DNA of 44,864 nucleotides, taken from positions 1-44,864 of the forward strand of contig OMVB01000024.1 in the NCBI GenBank assembly GCA_900314395.1. Reading direction: 5' to 3'. A program made the position numbers and the translations under genes. Every line of letters begins with the position of its first letter. The stretch's first letter is position 1. Source of the DNA: an uncultured Prevotellaceae bacterium (lineage in GTDB: Bacteria; Bacteroidota; Bacteroidia; Bacteroidales; UBA932). Below, piece by piece: positions 1 to 9,891 of this stretch. Below the pieces are notes generated by a model that did not search any database, had not been told where the DNA came from, and saw only the letters and a list, made by a program, of their open reading frames with translations.

Positions 1-22
1 TGCAAGGAAGCTCATGACAAAG

Positions 23-70
23 AAGAGAGGGTGCCTCGGAGTCTGTCAGACTGCAGAGGCACCCTCTCTT
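23..70 (-). terminator. Terminator after the SusCD operon
   Basis: A 15-bp perfect inverted repeat (23-37 with 56-70) encloses an 18-base loop, which itself contains a short inner stem (AGTCT/AGACT). Read on the minus strand it lies just past the stop of the BACON-domain gene (98) and runs into a T-rich stretch. It fits a Rho-independent terminator closing the four-gene operon. The sequence continues past the window edge, so a convergent gene sharing it cannot be excluded. Confidence 0.8.
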
Positions 71-97
71 TCGATTCGTTATGTCACGAGAGCTTTT

Positions 98-2815
98 CTA
101 AAGCACTTCTATCTTCACGTTGTCCAGGAACCAGCGGTGGAGTATCTTGGTTGACGCTACAGAGCCGGTGTAGTCCGTAGGGTGGACAATCACTCTGGTG
201 TCGGCATCTGCGCCCTTTACCATGAAGGACTCGGTCTTCCAAGTCCAGTAATCGTTGGTGTACTCAACCTTCTTTTCTCCGTTGATGGTACCCTTGCCTT
301 CGACCTCGACCACAAGATTGAAGACGTCGCTGGCATTCTTGCCCCAGTCGAAACTTACGATCATGTTTCCGGAAGCCCCCAAAGTGACAGCCGGAAGCCT
401 GATGCCGTTGACATTGGAAGTCTTGCTGAACTTGAGGTAGTTTCCTTCGCAGACATAGACGGTCTTGGAGGAAGGCAAGAGAGCCTCGTAGCCCTTGGCC
501 GTGAAAGCGTCCACGAAGCCAGGGATTGAATAGGAGGTGCCGATATTGACAGTCTTCTTGTCCTTCATGCTGTCTCCCTGAGTACGTTTGTTGTCCTTGT
601 CCCACTGGACGAAAGGTGCCACCCAATCGAAGTTGTCCGAGAAGGCAACAGTCCCCTTAGGGGTCTGGCTGACCGTGAGGACAGCCTCAAGGTTGTTGGC
701 GGTGTTGTAGAAGCGGATTGTTCCGATCCTGTTGTCGCCGCTCGTATTAGCACCGACGCTGTAAGAATGGGAAGAGGTTGAAACTATCGAGGAAACCGTA
801 GGCGACGGCTTAGGGGTGATCCAGTCGCCATTGATCTGAACCTCATAGCTTACGTTAGCTTGGACGTTTACCGTGAAATCGCCTCCGTCGGAAGGAATTG
901 AAATAGAGTTGCCGCTCGAAAGAGAGATGAGCGGGTCGAGATTTCCTCCCGCTGCTGACTGGACGACATTCACTACAGCGGTCGAAAGACCGGAAGTAAC
1001 GGTAATCTTGGCCTGACGCAGGCTGGAGAGAGTGCTAGGCTCGCAGGTTACCGTGATCTCGGCAGGAGTTCCGGCGATGCCGGCCTCTGGCGTGAGAGTG
1101 AGCCAAGAAGCGTCACTCTTCAGCGTGAAGGCTTGGTCAGAACTTACCGTGAAGGTAGCCGGAGCGCCAGGAGTCCCTTCGAAGGTCAGAAGATCAGTGG
1201 AGAGCTCTATGTTGGCTTCTACCGGATCAGGCTCTCCTGACTCGACCCCGTCACCCATCTTCGTTACATAGATGCCAGGCTGAGGGGCGGTCACAGGGGT
1301 TGCGCTGCCGGTGTTGCTCCTGATTGAAAGACGGGCGGAGCCGGTGTTGCGCTTTGCGAGGGCGCCCTTGCCGTTGGCCTGCCAGTTGGCGACGCAGCGG
1401 AAGCGCACCTTGAGCTGATCCATGTTCTTCGTTATCTTGAAGTTCTCGTTGACGATGACATTGGTCTTGCCGTCGGAGTTCATGGCCGCGGTATACTCTA
1501 CCTGAGACGGCATGTCGGTGCTGAACTTAGGGGTGCCGGCCGTTTTCCACACCTTGCCGTCAAGATATTCGAGAATCCAATACTTGTGACCTGTGGCAGA
1601 AGTCCTGGCTCCGAACTTGATGTTGAACTCGGTGTTGGCCTTGACGGCGGCATCGCTCTCGAACAGCCAATAGTCCTCTGGCCAAGGGCCGGTGCAGCGA
1701 GGGTCATCATAATGGGCGGAGGACTGGTCGATATCCATCTTGAATACGCCGTCCGGATCGGTATTGTCAAGGTCGTAAGGGATGTACTTGATGAATCCGC
1801 TGCCGGTCTTGGCAGGGAAGCTGTGCGTAGTGCCGTAAGTCCCCTTGTAGGTATTGTAGAAGTCATCAGTGCCGATTTCGAAGACAAGCAGAGGCACGGC
1901 CTCCATTTCGATGTCTTGGATGTCGACAGGGAGGACATAGTAGAGTCCGTCGGAAGCAGTTCCGAGATAGAATCCGGTTATGCCTACCTTATGGAAAGAG
2001 TAGGACTGAATCTGGGCAGATGAAGGATTGTAGACATAGCCGACCTTGGTCTCTCCGCTGCTCAGCGCACCGCCATCGCCGTAAGATACTGTGGTGGTGA
2101 CATATTCAGCCTTGCCTGGAGCATATGCCGTGGTGCTTGTGATGTCGGTTGCCTCCGGATACTTGACCTCTGAGGCAGAGGAATAGAAGGCATCGTACAA
2201 TTTGATGGCGGTTATGGAGTTGAAGGCTTCGACATCTCCCGTGAGAGACAGCTTGTCGCCCACCGCAAGAGATCCATCTTTGCCGATGACTAGCGAAGAG
2301 GAGGTCTTTTCTACGAATATGTTAGAACTCCCGTCGCTCACGACGAAGCCATTGTCTGTCACTGCCATCACCTGGCATTCCGAAATCTTGGCAAGCCCGT
2401 CCGCAGTCAGCTCAAGAGCTTTCGTGACGGAAACCTCGCCAACGCCGGCGAAGCGGTCAACTCTCTGCTTCACGGTTATTTCGGTCTGTGGTATCGTCGA
2501 TGCGCCGAGCACTACGATTTTCCCCTCGCGCTCGCTCAGATCGGTATTCTGTGCAACGGACAATGTGATGTCCATCGTTCCGTTGCCATTGCTAGGTTCT
2601 ATTGAAAGCCAGTCGTCAGTCACGTCTGCCTCCCATCTTCCATCTGCATAGATGGTGACAGTCTTGGTCGAAGCTATGCCTGGAACCAAGATCTCGGATT
2701 CGGCGGAGAGGATTGCCTTTGATTCTGCGGGTTCATCGTCTTTGCAGCCAGTGAAAAACAGAGAAGCCGCACCGAGAAGAGTCAATATGTAATATTTGAG
2801 ATTTTTCATGATCAT
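98..2815 (-). CDS. BACON-domain surface lipoprotein of the SusCD operon
   Basis: A 905-residue predicted lipoprotein. The signal peptide ends in a lipobox with Cys24 (FFTGC), followed by an acidic KDDEPAES stretch of the kind that sends Bacteroidales lipoproteins to the cell surface. By eye it has a BACON-type beta-sandwich at about 35-118, an OB-fold-like segment at about 125-220, and two more BACON-like repeats at about 533-620 and 625-718. Each ends in a VxQ-type strand. A C-terminal beta-rich module occupies about 720-905. BACON domains are usually spacers or carbohydrate/mucin-contacting modules in polysaccharide utilisation loci. No catalytic motif is visible. It is the last gene of the operon, 6 bases after susD, and is followed by a terminator. 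A surface ligand-binding (SGBP-like) role is inferred from position and is not shown by sequence. Confidence 0.8.
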   Translation of the reverse strand: MIMKNLKYYILTLLGAASLFFTGCKDDEPAESKAILSAESEILVPGIASTKTVTIYADGRWEADVTDDWLSIEPSNGNGTMDITLSVAQNTDLSEREGKIVVLGASTIPQTEITVKQRVDRFAGVGEVSVTKALELTADGLAKISECQVMAVTDNGFVVSDGSSNIFVEKTSSSLVIGKDGSLAVGDKLSLTGDVEAFNSITAIKLYDAFYSSASEVKYPEATDITSTTAYAPGKAEYVTTTVSYGDGGALSSGETKVGYVYNPSSAQIQSYSFHKVGITGFYLGTASDGLYYVLPVDIQDIEMEAVPLLVFEIGTDDFYNTYKGTYGTTHSFPAKTGSGFIKYIPYDLDNTDPDGVFKMDIDQSSAHYDDPRCTGPWPEDYWLFESDAAVKANTEFNIKFGARTSATGHKYWILEYLDGKVWKTAGTPKFSTDMPSQVEYTAAMNSDGKTNVIVNENFKITKNMDQLKVRFRCVANWQANGKGALAKRNTGSARLSIRSNTGSATPVTAPQPGIYVTKMGDGVESGEPDPVEANIELSTDLLTFEGTPGAPATFTVSSDQAFTLKSDASWLTLTPEAGIAGTPAEITVTCEPSTLSSLRQAKITVTSGLSTAVVNVVQSAAGGNLDPLISLSSGNSISIPSDGGDFTVNVQANVSYEVQINGDWITPKPSPTVSSIVSTSSHSYSVGANTSGDNRIGTIRFYNTANNLEAVLTVSQTPKGTVAFSDNFDWVAPFVQWDKDNKRTQGDSMKDKKTVNIGTSYSIPGFVDAFTAKGYEALLPSSKTVYVCEGNYLKFSKTSNVNGIRLPAVTLGASGNMIVSFDWGKNASDVFNLVVEVEGKGTINGEKKVEYTNDYWTWKTESFMVKGADADTRVIVHPTDYTGSVASTKILHRWFLDNVKIEVL

Positions 2816-2821
2816 TCGGTT

Positions 2822-4615
2822 TTAATAATCGAGTCCGTCGTTCCATCCAGGATTCTGTGTGAGATTTGGATTGAGGGTACGATCATCGATAGGGACAGGA
2901 TAGAGGTAATCCCTGTTCGGATCAAAGCTGAAGTTGAGGTCTGGATGAACCTGCATGTAGCCATGGTCTCCCTCGCTTAGGATGAAGTCCTTTCCAAGTT
3001 CACCGCTGACGGTGGCGGTTACGCTCTTGTCTTTGCTCCCGGAGTAGATGTAGTAGTCGTTGGTCCCGTCGCCGTCGATGTCATAGACACCGGGGCCAGG
3101 GAAATAGACTCCGTAGTATGGCTCGGCGATCATGTCACCGTACTTCCACCTCATTAGGTCATCGTACCTAAGGCCTTCCTGCGCCAATTCGACAGCCCTT
3201 TCGCGGCGGATTTCAAGCAGGACAGGATCGGTTATGCCAGGATTGATTTCCATGAGATACGGGTCTGCGACAGTCGGGAGATTGTCGAGGTCGCCTCCGG
3301 TGATTCCGGCCCTGCGGCGGAGAGCTCCGATGGTCAGGCTCCAGTCATCAGCCGTAAGGGTGCCGAGTTCAGCTTTGGCTTCGGCATAGTTGAGTAGAAC
3401 CTCCGCATAGCGGAAGAGGGCTATGTCATTGTAGGACTTGTCGAACTTGTCCGCCGAAGCATTGTTGTCAGGCATCACGAACTTCGCCATCTGGTAACCG
3501 GTAAGGGTCACCTTGGCATCAACTCCGGACTTTTTAGTCGAATAGGAATACTTTCCTCCGTCCTCGGTAATCCTGCTGTAGCCAGGAATTCTGATGGTCT
3601 GGGCGAGGCGAGGGTCGCGGTTTGCTGTCTCCTCGGCGAATTGCATGGTCTTCCAGCCTTCTTGGTCAGTGAAGCGGGAACCGTCCCTCATCAGGTAGAG
3701 GTTCACGAATTTCTTGGTGAGGCTGAGGCGGCCCTGGCTGCTCATGACAGCCACTGCCGTGGCGTTATGGTAAAGAGCCGTTCCGTTGTCGAAATTGATG
3801 GAAAGAATGTCCTCGGTGGTATTGGCGTCATACTCGGAGAAGAGCACTGCGTAGTCGAGGTTCGGGTTGCCGGTAGAGTAGAGCGAGAAAGGTCCCTCAT
3901 CCATGAGTCGCTTTGCGGCGTCGGCGGCTAGCTGGAGGTAGTACTCGTTGGTGTTGGCGCCTTCGATCTTGATTCCATGGTACTTTCTGTAGGTCCCTTC
4001 ATAGAGGCAGAAACGGGACTTGAGGGCGAGCGCAGCCCACTTTGTCACGCGGTAGTTACCGCTGCCGTAGCTCTCAGGAAGCCCGGCTATAGCCTCGTCG
4101 ATATCTTCTATCATATGAGTCATGACGACCTCGCGGGAATCTCTTGCCTTGTAGAGGACAGGGTCGTTGGAACCGAGTTCATGGTCAACCCATGGAACAT
4201 CGCCGAAACGCTGTACCTTGTCAAAGTAGAGGTATGCCCTGAAGAATTTGCAGAGAGCCGTGTACTGTACTGCCGCCGCCGGATCCTCGCACTGCTTAGG
4301 AATATAGTCCAGGCAGGTGTTGATTCTGCGGAGGTCGGTCCAGGTCCAGCCGCCGCCTGATGCAGGGACAGTCCTGAAAGTGCCGCCTCTGATGAGGTTT
4401 GAAGGATTGTCGTTGATGTACTGGTCACTCTGCTCGGAATAGATTGATTTCGGAAGAAGATTATTGTAGAGCGGATTCGTGAAGAGCTGAAGGTCTGTCG
4501 CGGTTCTGAAGTATGATTCAGGGCTCAGCTGGGACTTCGGTTCCTTGTCGAGGATGTCATCGCAAGCAGACAAGGTGATGGCCGCGGCAGCTAGCAAAAA
4601 TATATATTTTTTCAT
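2822..4615 (-). CDS. RagB/SusD-family nutrient-binding lipoprotein
   Basis: A 597-residue lipoprotein with lipobox Cys18 (TLSAC) followed by DDILDKEPKSQLSPESYF, the typical start of a mature SusD protein. The N-terminal SusD-like domain is followed by TPR-type helices. The C-terminal RagB/SusD region includes RYAEVLLNYAEAKAELG and LLEIRRERAVELAQEGLRY, both hallmarks of the family. SusD proteins form the lid over the SusC barrel and capture the substrate at the outer membrane. The gene sits 11 bases after susC and 6 bases before the BACON gene, so the three are clearly co-transcribed. Length and motifs are normal. The substrate cannot be read from the sequence. Confidence 0.95.
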   Translation of the reverse strand: MKKYIFLLAAAAITLSACDDILDKEPKSQLSPESYFRTATDLQLFTNPLYNNLLPKSIYSEQSDQYINDNPSNLIRGGTFRTVPASGGGWTWTDLRRINTCLDYIPKQCEDPAAAVQYTALCKFFRAYLYFDKVQRFGDVPWVDHELGSNDPVLYKARDSREVVMTHMIEDIDEAIAGLPESYGSGNYRVTKWAALALKSRFCLYEGTYRKYHGIKIEGANTNEYYLQLAADAAKRLMDEGPFSLYSTGNPNLDYAVLFSEYDANTTEDILSINFDNGTALYHNATAVAVMSSQGRLSLTKKFVNLYLMRDGSRFTDQEGWKTMQFAEETANRDPRLAQTIRIPGYSRITEDGGKYSYSTKKSGVDAKVTLTGYQMAKFVMPDNNASADKFDKSYNDIALFRYAEVLLNYAEAKAELGTLTADDWSLTIGALRRRAGITGGDLDNLPTVADPYLMEINPGITDPVLLEIRRERAVELAQEGLRYDDLMRWKYGDMIAEPYYGVYFPGPGVYDIDGDGTNDYYIYSGSKDKSVTATVSGELGKDFILSEGDHGYMQVHPDLNFSFDPNRDYLYPVPIDDRTLNPNLTQNPGWNDGLDY

Positions 4616-4626
4616 ATTTGCGAATT

Positions 4627-7600
4627 TTAGAAGGTTATGTCAATTCCGAACATATAGGATTTCTGCCAAGGGTAGAAGGCTCTGTTGAAGTCATTGGAAT
4701 CCCTGTTGTAGGCTCCCTCCGGGTCGATGTACTTGGAATGCTTCTTCAGTGGCGACCAGTAAGCGATATTCTCGCCTGTGAAGTAGAACCTGACATCGTT
4801 GATTCCTACCTTCTTCGTGAACTTGGACGGGATGGTGTATCCCACTGAAAGATTCTTGAAGCGAAGGTAGCGGATGTTCTGGAGATATCTCGAGTTGACT
4901 CTGTTGAGCTGTCCGGAGCCGTTGTAGGCATAGTAGGCCACAGCCCTCGGGAAGTAAGCGTCGGTGTTGTTGTAATCCCAGACGTCATCGAGTAAATTCT
5001 CAGGCAGGTAAGAAGTCATAGGCTGCGAGAAAGGTCCCCAGAATGCGAATGAACGTCCGCTAGGGTACCAGTAATGGTTGCCGGTGCCCTGGAAGAACGC
5101 TGACAAGTCGAAACCGAGGTAGTTGAAGGCGAGGGTAAAGCCGTATTGCAGGCGAGGGAGGGAATTCCCGAGAATCTTGCGGTCGCCAGGCTTGTCGACG
5201 TTGTTGGATCCGATGCCTATGATTTTGTCACCGTCAAGATCCTTGTACTTGACGTCTCCGGCCTTCCATGTCCCGCCAGGGAGCTGGCCGCTGACATAGG
5301 AAAGATTGACCTGACTTGCATATTCTGCTGCCTCCTCGTCAGTCTGGAAGAGACCGTCGGTCTCGAAGCCCCAGATTTCACCGAGTTTCATGCCCTTATA
5401 GTATTTCTTCGCAAATGTCTTCTGAGGGTTGTCGTACTTGGTGATTTCGGAGTCATAGTCACTGACCATACCCTTGACGCTGTAGTTAAGAGGTTTGCCG
5501 AAAAGCTCGAACTCATCCTTCCACTCGAGGGAGAATTCGATTCCCTTGGTGCGGAGGTCAGCCGTATTCTGCCTCGGAGCATCTGCGCCGTAGAGTGCCG
5601 GCAGAGCGTAGCCTTCGGTTAGCATGTCCTTGGTGTCGCGGATGTAGGCTTCAGCGGTGAACTGCAGACGATTCTTGAGCATGTTGAGGTCGAGTCCGAC
5701 ATTATAATGGATGGCCTTCTCCCAGGTCAGGTCGGAAGAGTTCGGCGAAGAAATCGAAGAGTACTTGGAAACCGTGCTCCCTTCTCCAAAGTTGTAAGCT
5801 GCGAAGTTATAGATTGAAATTGTCCTGTAGGAGATGTAGTTGGAAACGTTCTGGTTGCCGAGGCTTCCATAGGAGAAGCGAAGCTTCAGGTTGTCTACGT
5901 AACGCTTGGCAGGTGCGAAGAAAGGCTCCTCGGAGATTCTCCAGCCGACGGATGCCGATGGGAAAAATCCCCACCTATGCCCACGGGCGAAACGGGAAGT
6001 TCCGTCGTAGCGGCCGGCTGCTTCGAAGAGATAACGGCCTTGATAATCGTAATTGAAACGTCCGAAGAAGCCCAGCAGGGCATACTCAGACTGGCCTCCC
6101 GTAACCTTCATGATTGTTTCTCCGTCAGCGTTGGTGCCGACCAGATTGAGGTCGTTGAGTTCCTCGCTAAGGAGATATTGGCCAGTCGCACCAACGCTCT
6201 TCTGCGCCTGGGTCTCGTAGTTGCCTCCGAGCATGAGGGAGAAGTTGTGGCTATCGGCTACTGTTGTCTTGTAGGTTCCGTAGAGGTTGCCGGAGTAATA
6301 GTTGTATGTAGTCGTGGTCTCATTGAGTTCGTCCAGACCTGCTCCGGTATCATAGTAGAGAGTAGGTCCGTCAGGATACTGCTGCTTGTAAGGTAACTTG
6401 ACATCCCTTCCGGTGTTCCTGTTCTGATTGAAGCGATAGGTGAAATTCGCCACCACCTCAAGTCCCTTGACAGGGGTCATGGTCAGCTCTGAGGTGTTGG
6501 AGAAGTCAGTCCTGCGACGGTTATTCTTATTCTTTCCCATGTCCAGGACGATATGGCGGCCGTTAGCAACGGCGTAAGAGCCGTTGAAGATTCCGTCAAA
6601 GCGGTAGACGTAGGAACCATCTGGGTTTTTCATCGGGAAAATAGGCAGGGCGTGGGCCGAGCTGTAGGCGATGACGTTCTCCACATCTCCGTCAGCGGCC
6701 ACATACCTGTAATTGGAGCTGTAGAAAGAGGTGTTGTTGCTCAGTCGAATCCACTTGTTGATCTTGGTGTCAATTTTTGAGCGGACGTTGAACTTGTGGA
6801 AGACATCAGGGCTCAGCTTCATGATTCCAGTCTCCCTGTCGTAACCTCCTGAAATGAAATACTTAGTGTTCTTGTTTCCTCCGGAGATGGAAATGTTGTG
6901 CTGCTGTACCGGATGCTGGTCTCTGAAGAGCATATGCCACCAGTCATTGTTGCCGTAGTAGCGCCACTGGTTCCTTCCGTTGATGGTACGCTCCACAACC
7001 CATGGACGGGCAGGGTTCTCTGTCTTGTCGTTGACCCTGGCGAGCAGCTGCTGCATGTCGTAGTCATCATATAAGATGTAGTTGGACCCATTGGAAGCCA
7101 TACGGAACTTATTGATTGTGTAGACTGACCAATAGCCTCTGGTCTCGTAGTCGGTAGAGGTAGTAGGCTCTTCCCAGCCCCAGCGTCCGCTGTAGCGGAC
7201 CGTGGACTTGCCTTCATCAGACTCTCCGCTCTTGGTGGTGACGAGGATCACGCCGAAGGCGGCGCGGGCGCCATAGACGGCTGCCGCCGCGGCATCCTTG
7301 ATGACGGAAATCGAGGCTATGTCATTAGGATTTACCCTGTTGATGTCTCCGATTGCTCCGTCGATGAGGACAAGAGGAGAGGCACCGTTGATGGACGTGT
7401 ATCCGCGGATGTTCAGAGAGCCCGTAGACCCAGGACTTCCGGCTGAAGTCGTGATGTTAAGTCCAGGAACAGAACCCTGAAGCATGTTCGATACGGAATG
7501 TGCGGAACGGTTCTCGAGAGACTTGGAGTCCACCTGGGTGACGGCTCCGGTGAGGTTCACCTTTTTCTGGGTGCCGTATCCCACGACGACTGTCTCTTCG

Positions 7601-7917
7601 AGCATCATGGTATCATCTTCCAGGGTGATTGTAAGCATGGATTGCGTGGCAGGCACGGTGACATCTTTAGTCATGTACCCCAGGCAAGAAACCTCGAGAG
7701 TGACGTTGCCTGACGGTATATTCATCGAGAAAGTGCCGTCGGAACCTGTTACAGAACCAATGGAAGTTGCTTCCTTGACCATCACTGCCGCGCCTATTAC
7801 GGGCTGCTGCTGCGAGTCCAGGACCTTCCCTGACAGCGTCCTGTTCTGGGCATTAAGGGACAAGATGCCCGCTATTGCCATGAACAGAAACGCAACAATA
7901 GTTTTCGTAAATTTCAT
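4627..7917 (-). CDS. SusC/RagA-family TonB-dependent outer-membrane transporter
   Basis: A 1096-residue SusC-type transporter. A signal peptide (about 1-23) is followed by a CarboxypepD_reg-like domain (about 25-110, LSGKVLDSQQQPVIGAAVMV), the TonB-box region (EETVVVGYGTQKK) and the plug domain (about 115-230, with NIRGYTSINGASPLVLIDG and SVIKDAAAAAVYGARAAFGV). A long beta-barrel ends in FGIDITF with the C-terminal aromatic residue needed for outer-membrane insertion. It imports ligands captured by the adjacent SusD protein, powered by TonB. It lies 33 bases after the phosphoesterase gene and 11 bases before susD. There is no anti-sigma-interacting N-terminal extension (STN domain), so regulation through a FecR/ECF pair is not indicated. 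Confidence 0.96.
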   Translation of the reverse strand: MKFTKTIVAFLFMAIAGILSLNAQNRTLSGKVLDSQQQPVIGAAVMVKEATSIGSVTGSDGTFSMNIPSGNVTLEVSCLGYMTKDVTVPATQSMLTITLEDDTMMLEETVVVGYGTQKKVNLTGAVTQVDSKSLENRSAHSVSNMLQGSVPGLNITTSAGSPGSTGSLNIRGYTSINGASPLVLIDGAIGDINRVNPNDIASISVIKDAAAAAVYGARAAFGVILVTTKSGESDEGKSTVRYSGRWGWEEPTTSTDYETRGYWSVYTINKFRMASNGSNYILYDDYDMQQLLARVNDKTENPARPWVVERTINGRNQWRYYGNNDWWHMLFRDQHPVQQHNISISGGNKNTKYFISGGYDRETGIMKLSPDVFHKFNVRSKIDTKINKWIRLSNNTSFYSSNYRYVAADGDVENVIAYSSAHALPIFPMKNPDGSYVYRFDGIFNGSYAVANGRHIVLDMGKNKNNRRRTDFSNTSELTMTPVKGLEVVANFTYRFNQNRNTGRDVKLPYKQQYPDGPTLYYDTGAGLDELNETTTTYNYYSGNLYGTYKTTVADSHNFSLMLGGNYETQAQKSVGATGQYLLSEELNDLNLVGTNADGETIMKVTGGQSEYALLGFFGRFNYDYQGRYLFEAAGRYDGTSRFARGHRWGFFPSASVGWRISEEPFFAPAKRYVDNLKLRFSYGSLGNQNVSNYISYRTISIYNFAAYNFGEGSTVSKYSSISSPNSSDLTWEKAIHYNVGLDLNMLKNRLQFTAEAYIRDTKDMLTEGYALPALYGADAPRQNTADLRTKGIEFSLEWKDEFELFGKPLNYSVKGMVSDYDSEITKYDNPQKTFAKKYYKGMKLGEIWGFETDGLFQTDEEAAEYASQVNLSYVSGQLPGGTWKAGDVKYKDLDGDKIIGIGSNNVDKPGDRKILGNSLPRLQYGFTLAFNYLGFDLSAFFQGTGNHYWYPSGRSFAFWGPFSQPMTSYLPENLLDDVWDYNNTDAYFPRAVAYYAYNGSGQLNRVNSRYLQNIRYLRFKNLSVGYTIPSKFTKKVGINDVRFYFTGENIAYWSPLKKHSKYIDPEGAYNRDSNDFNRAFYPWQKSYMFGIDITF

Positions 7918-7950
7918 ATTGATTGACGATTAGTGTTTCATTGCTTAAAA

Positions 7951-9891
7951 TTACTTGACGAGTTCTTTCGAATAGGTGTCTATGTCAAAAGCCTTAGGTC
8001 GTGTCATGGTCTGCTTATAGACGTTGCCGAAGCTGTCTTTCACTTTGATTTCCAGAGTGCTGGTCGGGCTTGAGGCCGTGACTTTCCAGAGATGCGGGCA
8101 GACCGATGTCGTGTAATATGTCGTGCCGGCAGTTGATTTCATGTATTTCACGCTTGTGGTCAATATGTGGAGAGGATCCCTGTAGCTGACTGCGGTCAGG
8201 TTGTCCAGGGCTTTCCCGTCCTCGGTGACTTCAATGCTCCAGCCCGGGGCAAAGTTCCAGACATTAATGTATACCTCGTCGGCTGAACTTGAGGAAGCCC
8301 AAGTGCCAGCGAAGTTGTTGAAATAGGTCTTGTTCGCAGCATCCGCGGAAGGCATCACCTTGTCAGCCGAAAGATCGATCTGGTTCCTGTCGTATGTCCT
8401 GAACTGATAGTTGGTGCTGAATCCTGTCGGCTTGAACTGCCAGCTGAAATCTGTTCCCTTAACTTTGAAAATCTGGTAGCCTGCCGGAGAGCCGTCAGTG
8501 CCGATGTTCAGGGCGCCATCCGTGTTGTAGACTGACCACCACCAGTCTGCGCAGAGGGCTCCGGAGTTGTGGTCCATGTAATTGGAACCAGTCTGGTTTG
8601 CCACGATGTGAGTGTGTCCAGTAATGAAATGCACGGTCTTGAATGCCGAAAAAGCGTTGAGCAAAGCAGCTTTGTCGGAGGCTGCGAAATGGAAGGTCGG
8701 CGCATGCATCGTAACGACCAAAGGGGTGGACGGGCTGACGTAGGAGAGGTCCTTGGCGAGCCAGTCAAATTGTTCCTGGGTGACCTTCACGGAATATTTG
8801 CGCCCGTCGCGACCTGTTCCTGTATTGGTGCAGAGGATGTTGTCGAGTACGATGTAGTGAACCTTCCCTATGTTGAACGAGTAGTAATCCGGCGCGAGCA
8901 GGCTGACGTAAGGCAAGATGGTTTCGAAATCGCCCGCCTTGTTCATGTCATGGTCGTGATTGCCGATGGTCTGATAGATTGTCAAGCCTTTGATAGCATT
9001 GACATCTGCGAGATATTGGCTGAACTGGTAAGAATTGCTGTACCAGTAATAGTCCCAAGTCATGTCGCCAAGGGTGATGCCGTAAAGGGTCTCGCTTGCA
9101 TGGGCCCCTACATATTCATTGACATCGCTGCAGAAGTTGGAGAACCACTGCCTGTCCTTGTTCCTGCCGCCGGCGAGATGCATGTCGCCGAACACGAGCA
9201 TGGAGTAGTTTGACTGGTCCGGAGCTTTCTGCAAAGTGAAATCCACTCTTTCGGCAACCGCAGCCGTCTTGTAAAGCTTGAAGTAATTTATTGGAAGGAC
9301 TCCGTTGGATGCCGTCTCGTAGCCGCTCGGAGTAGAAATGAAGACGTAACCGTACTTCTTCGCAGACTTGAGCTGGTAGACTCCTTCCGCATCAGTCTTC
9401 ACGACCTCTGCTCCGTCCGAGATTACCACGTTCGGAAGCCCTGTGCCGTCACAGCTGACTTTGCCGTATACCGTGGAGCCCTCTTCTGGCTGCACGCCAT
9501 CGGAGATAGTCACAGTTGTATCTCCCATTTTCTTCTTCTGAGAGCCTCTGGCTACATAGACGGAGTAGTTACCGAAAGCAGTGACATTCTTGCAGTCCAC
9601 CGTGAAGTAATTTCCATCAACCTGCACGATGGGTGCCTTGTGGTCCGCTCCTGAGGCATCGGTGAATATTATGACGTCGTCTGTGCGAGGTGCCTTGTCG
9701 AAAAGCACCTTGAATGTGAGCACAGGATTTTTCTGGTCGATTACTACTGAAGAGGGAACCGAGAATTGAACGTTCAGGTCTTCTTCATTATTTGAGCTGT
9801 TCTTGCTGCATGATGTCAGCGTGACACATGAGGCAAACAATAAGGCAAGGGTTTTCCCTATTAAATGTTTTATGTTCATAAATATTTTCAA
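7951..9891 (-). CDS. Secreted calcineurin-like metallophosphoesterase lipoprotein
   Basis: A 646-residue predicted lipoprotein with Cys28 in LTSCSKN followed by Asn/Glu-rich residues. The N-terminal beta-rich region includes a carboxypeptidase-regulatory-like segment at about 138-200 (GKVSCDGTGLPNVVISDG). The catalytic domain carries the complete two-metal signature: GDMH (235-238), GDM (275-277), GNHD (310-313), MHAP (395-398) and GHTH (425-428). A C-terminal calcineurin-associated beta domain follows. The family hydrolyses phosphomonoesters or phosphodiesters. As first gene of the susCD operon it probably removes phosphate or splits phosphodiesters outside or in the periplasm before or during uptake. 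The start shown is the first ATG; Met6 is an alternative. The substrate is unknown. Confidence 0.9.
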   Translation of the reverse strand: MKIFMNIKHLIGKTLALLFASCVTLTSCSKNSSNNEEDLNVQFSVPSSVVIDQKNPVLTFKVLFDKAPRTDDVIIFTDASGADHKAPIVQVDGNYFTVDCKNVTAFGNYSVYVARGSQKKKMGDTTVTISDGVQPEEGSTVYGKVSCDGTGLPNVVISDGAEVVKTDAEGVYQLKSAKKYGYVFISTPSGYETASNGVLPINYFKLYKTAAVAERVDFTLQKAPDQSNYSMLVFGDMHLAGGRNKDRQWFSNFCSDVNEYVGAHASETLYGITLGDMTWDYYWYSNSYQFSQYLADVNAIKGLTIYQTIGNHDHDMNKAGDFETILPYVSLLAPDYYSFNIGKVHYIVLDNILCTNTGTGRDGRKYSVKVTQEQFDWLAKDLSYVSPSTPLVVTMHAPTFHFAASDKAALLNAFSAFKTVHFITGHTHIVANQTGSNYMDHNSGALCADWWWSVYNTDGALNIGTDGSPAGYQIFKVKGTDFSWQFKPTGFSTNYQFRTYDRNQIDLSADKVMPSADAANKTYFNNFAGTWASSSSADEVYINVWNFAPGWSIEVTEDGKALDNLTAVSYRDPLHILTTSVKYMKSTAGTTYYTTSVCPHLWKVTASSPTSTLEIKVKDSFGNVYKQTMTRPKAFDIDTYSKELVK

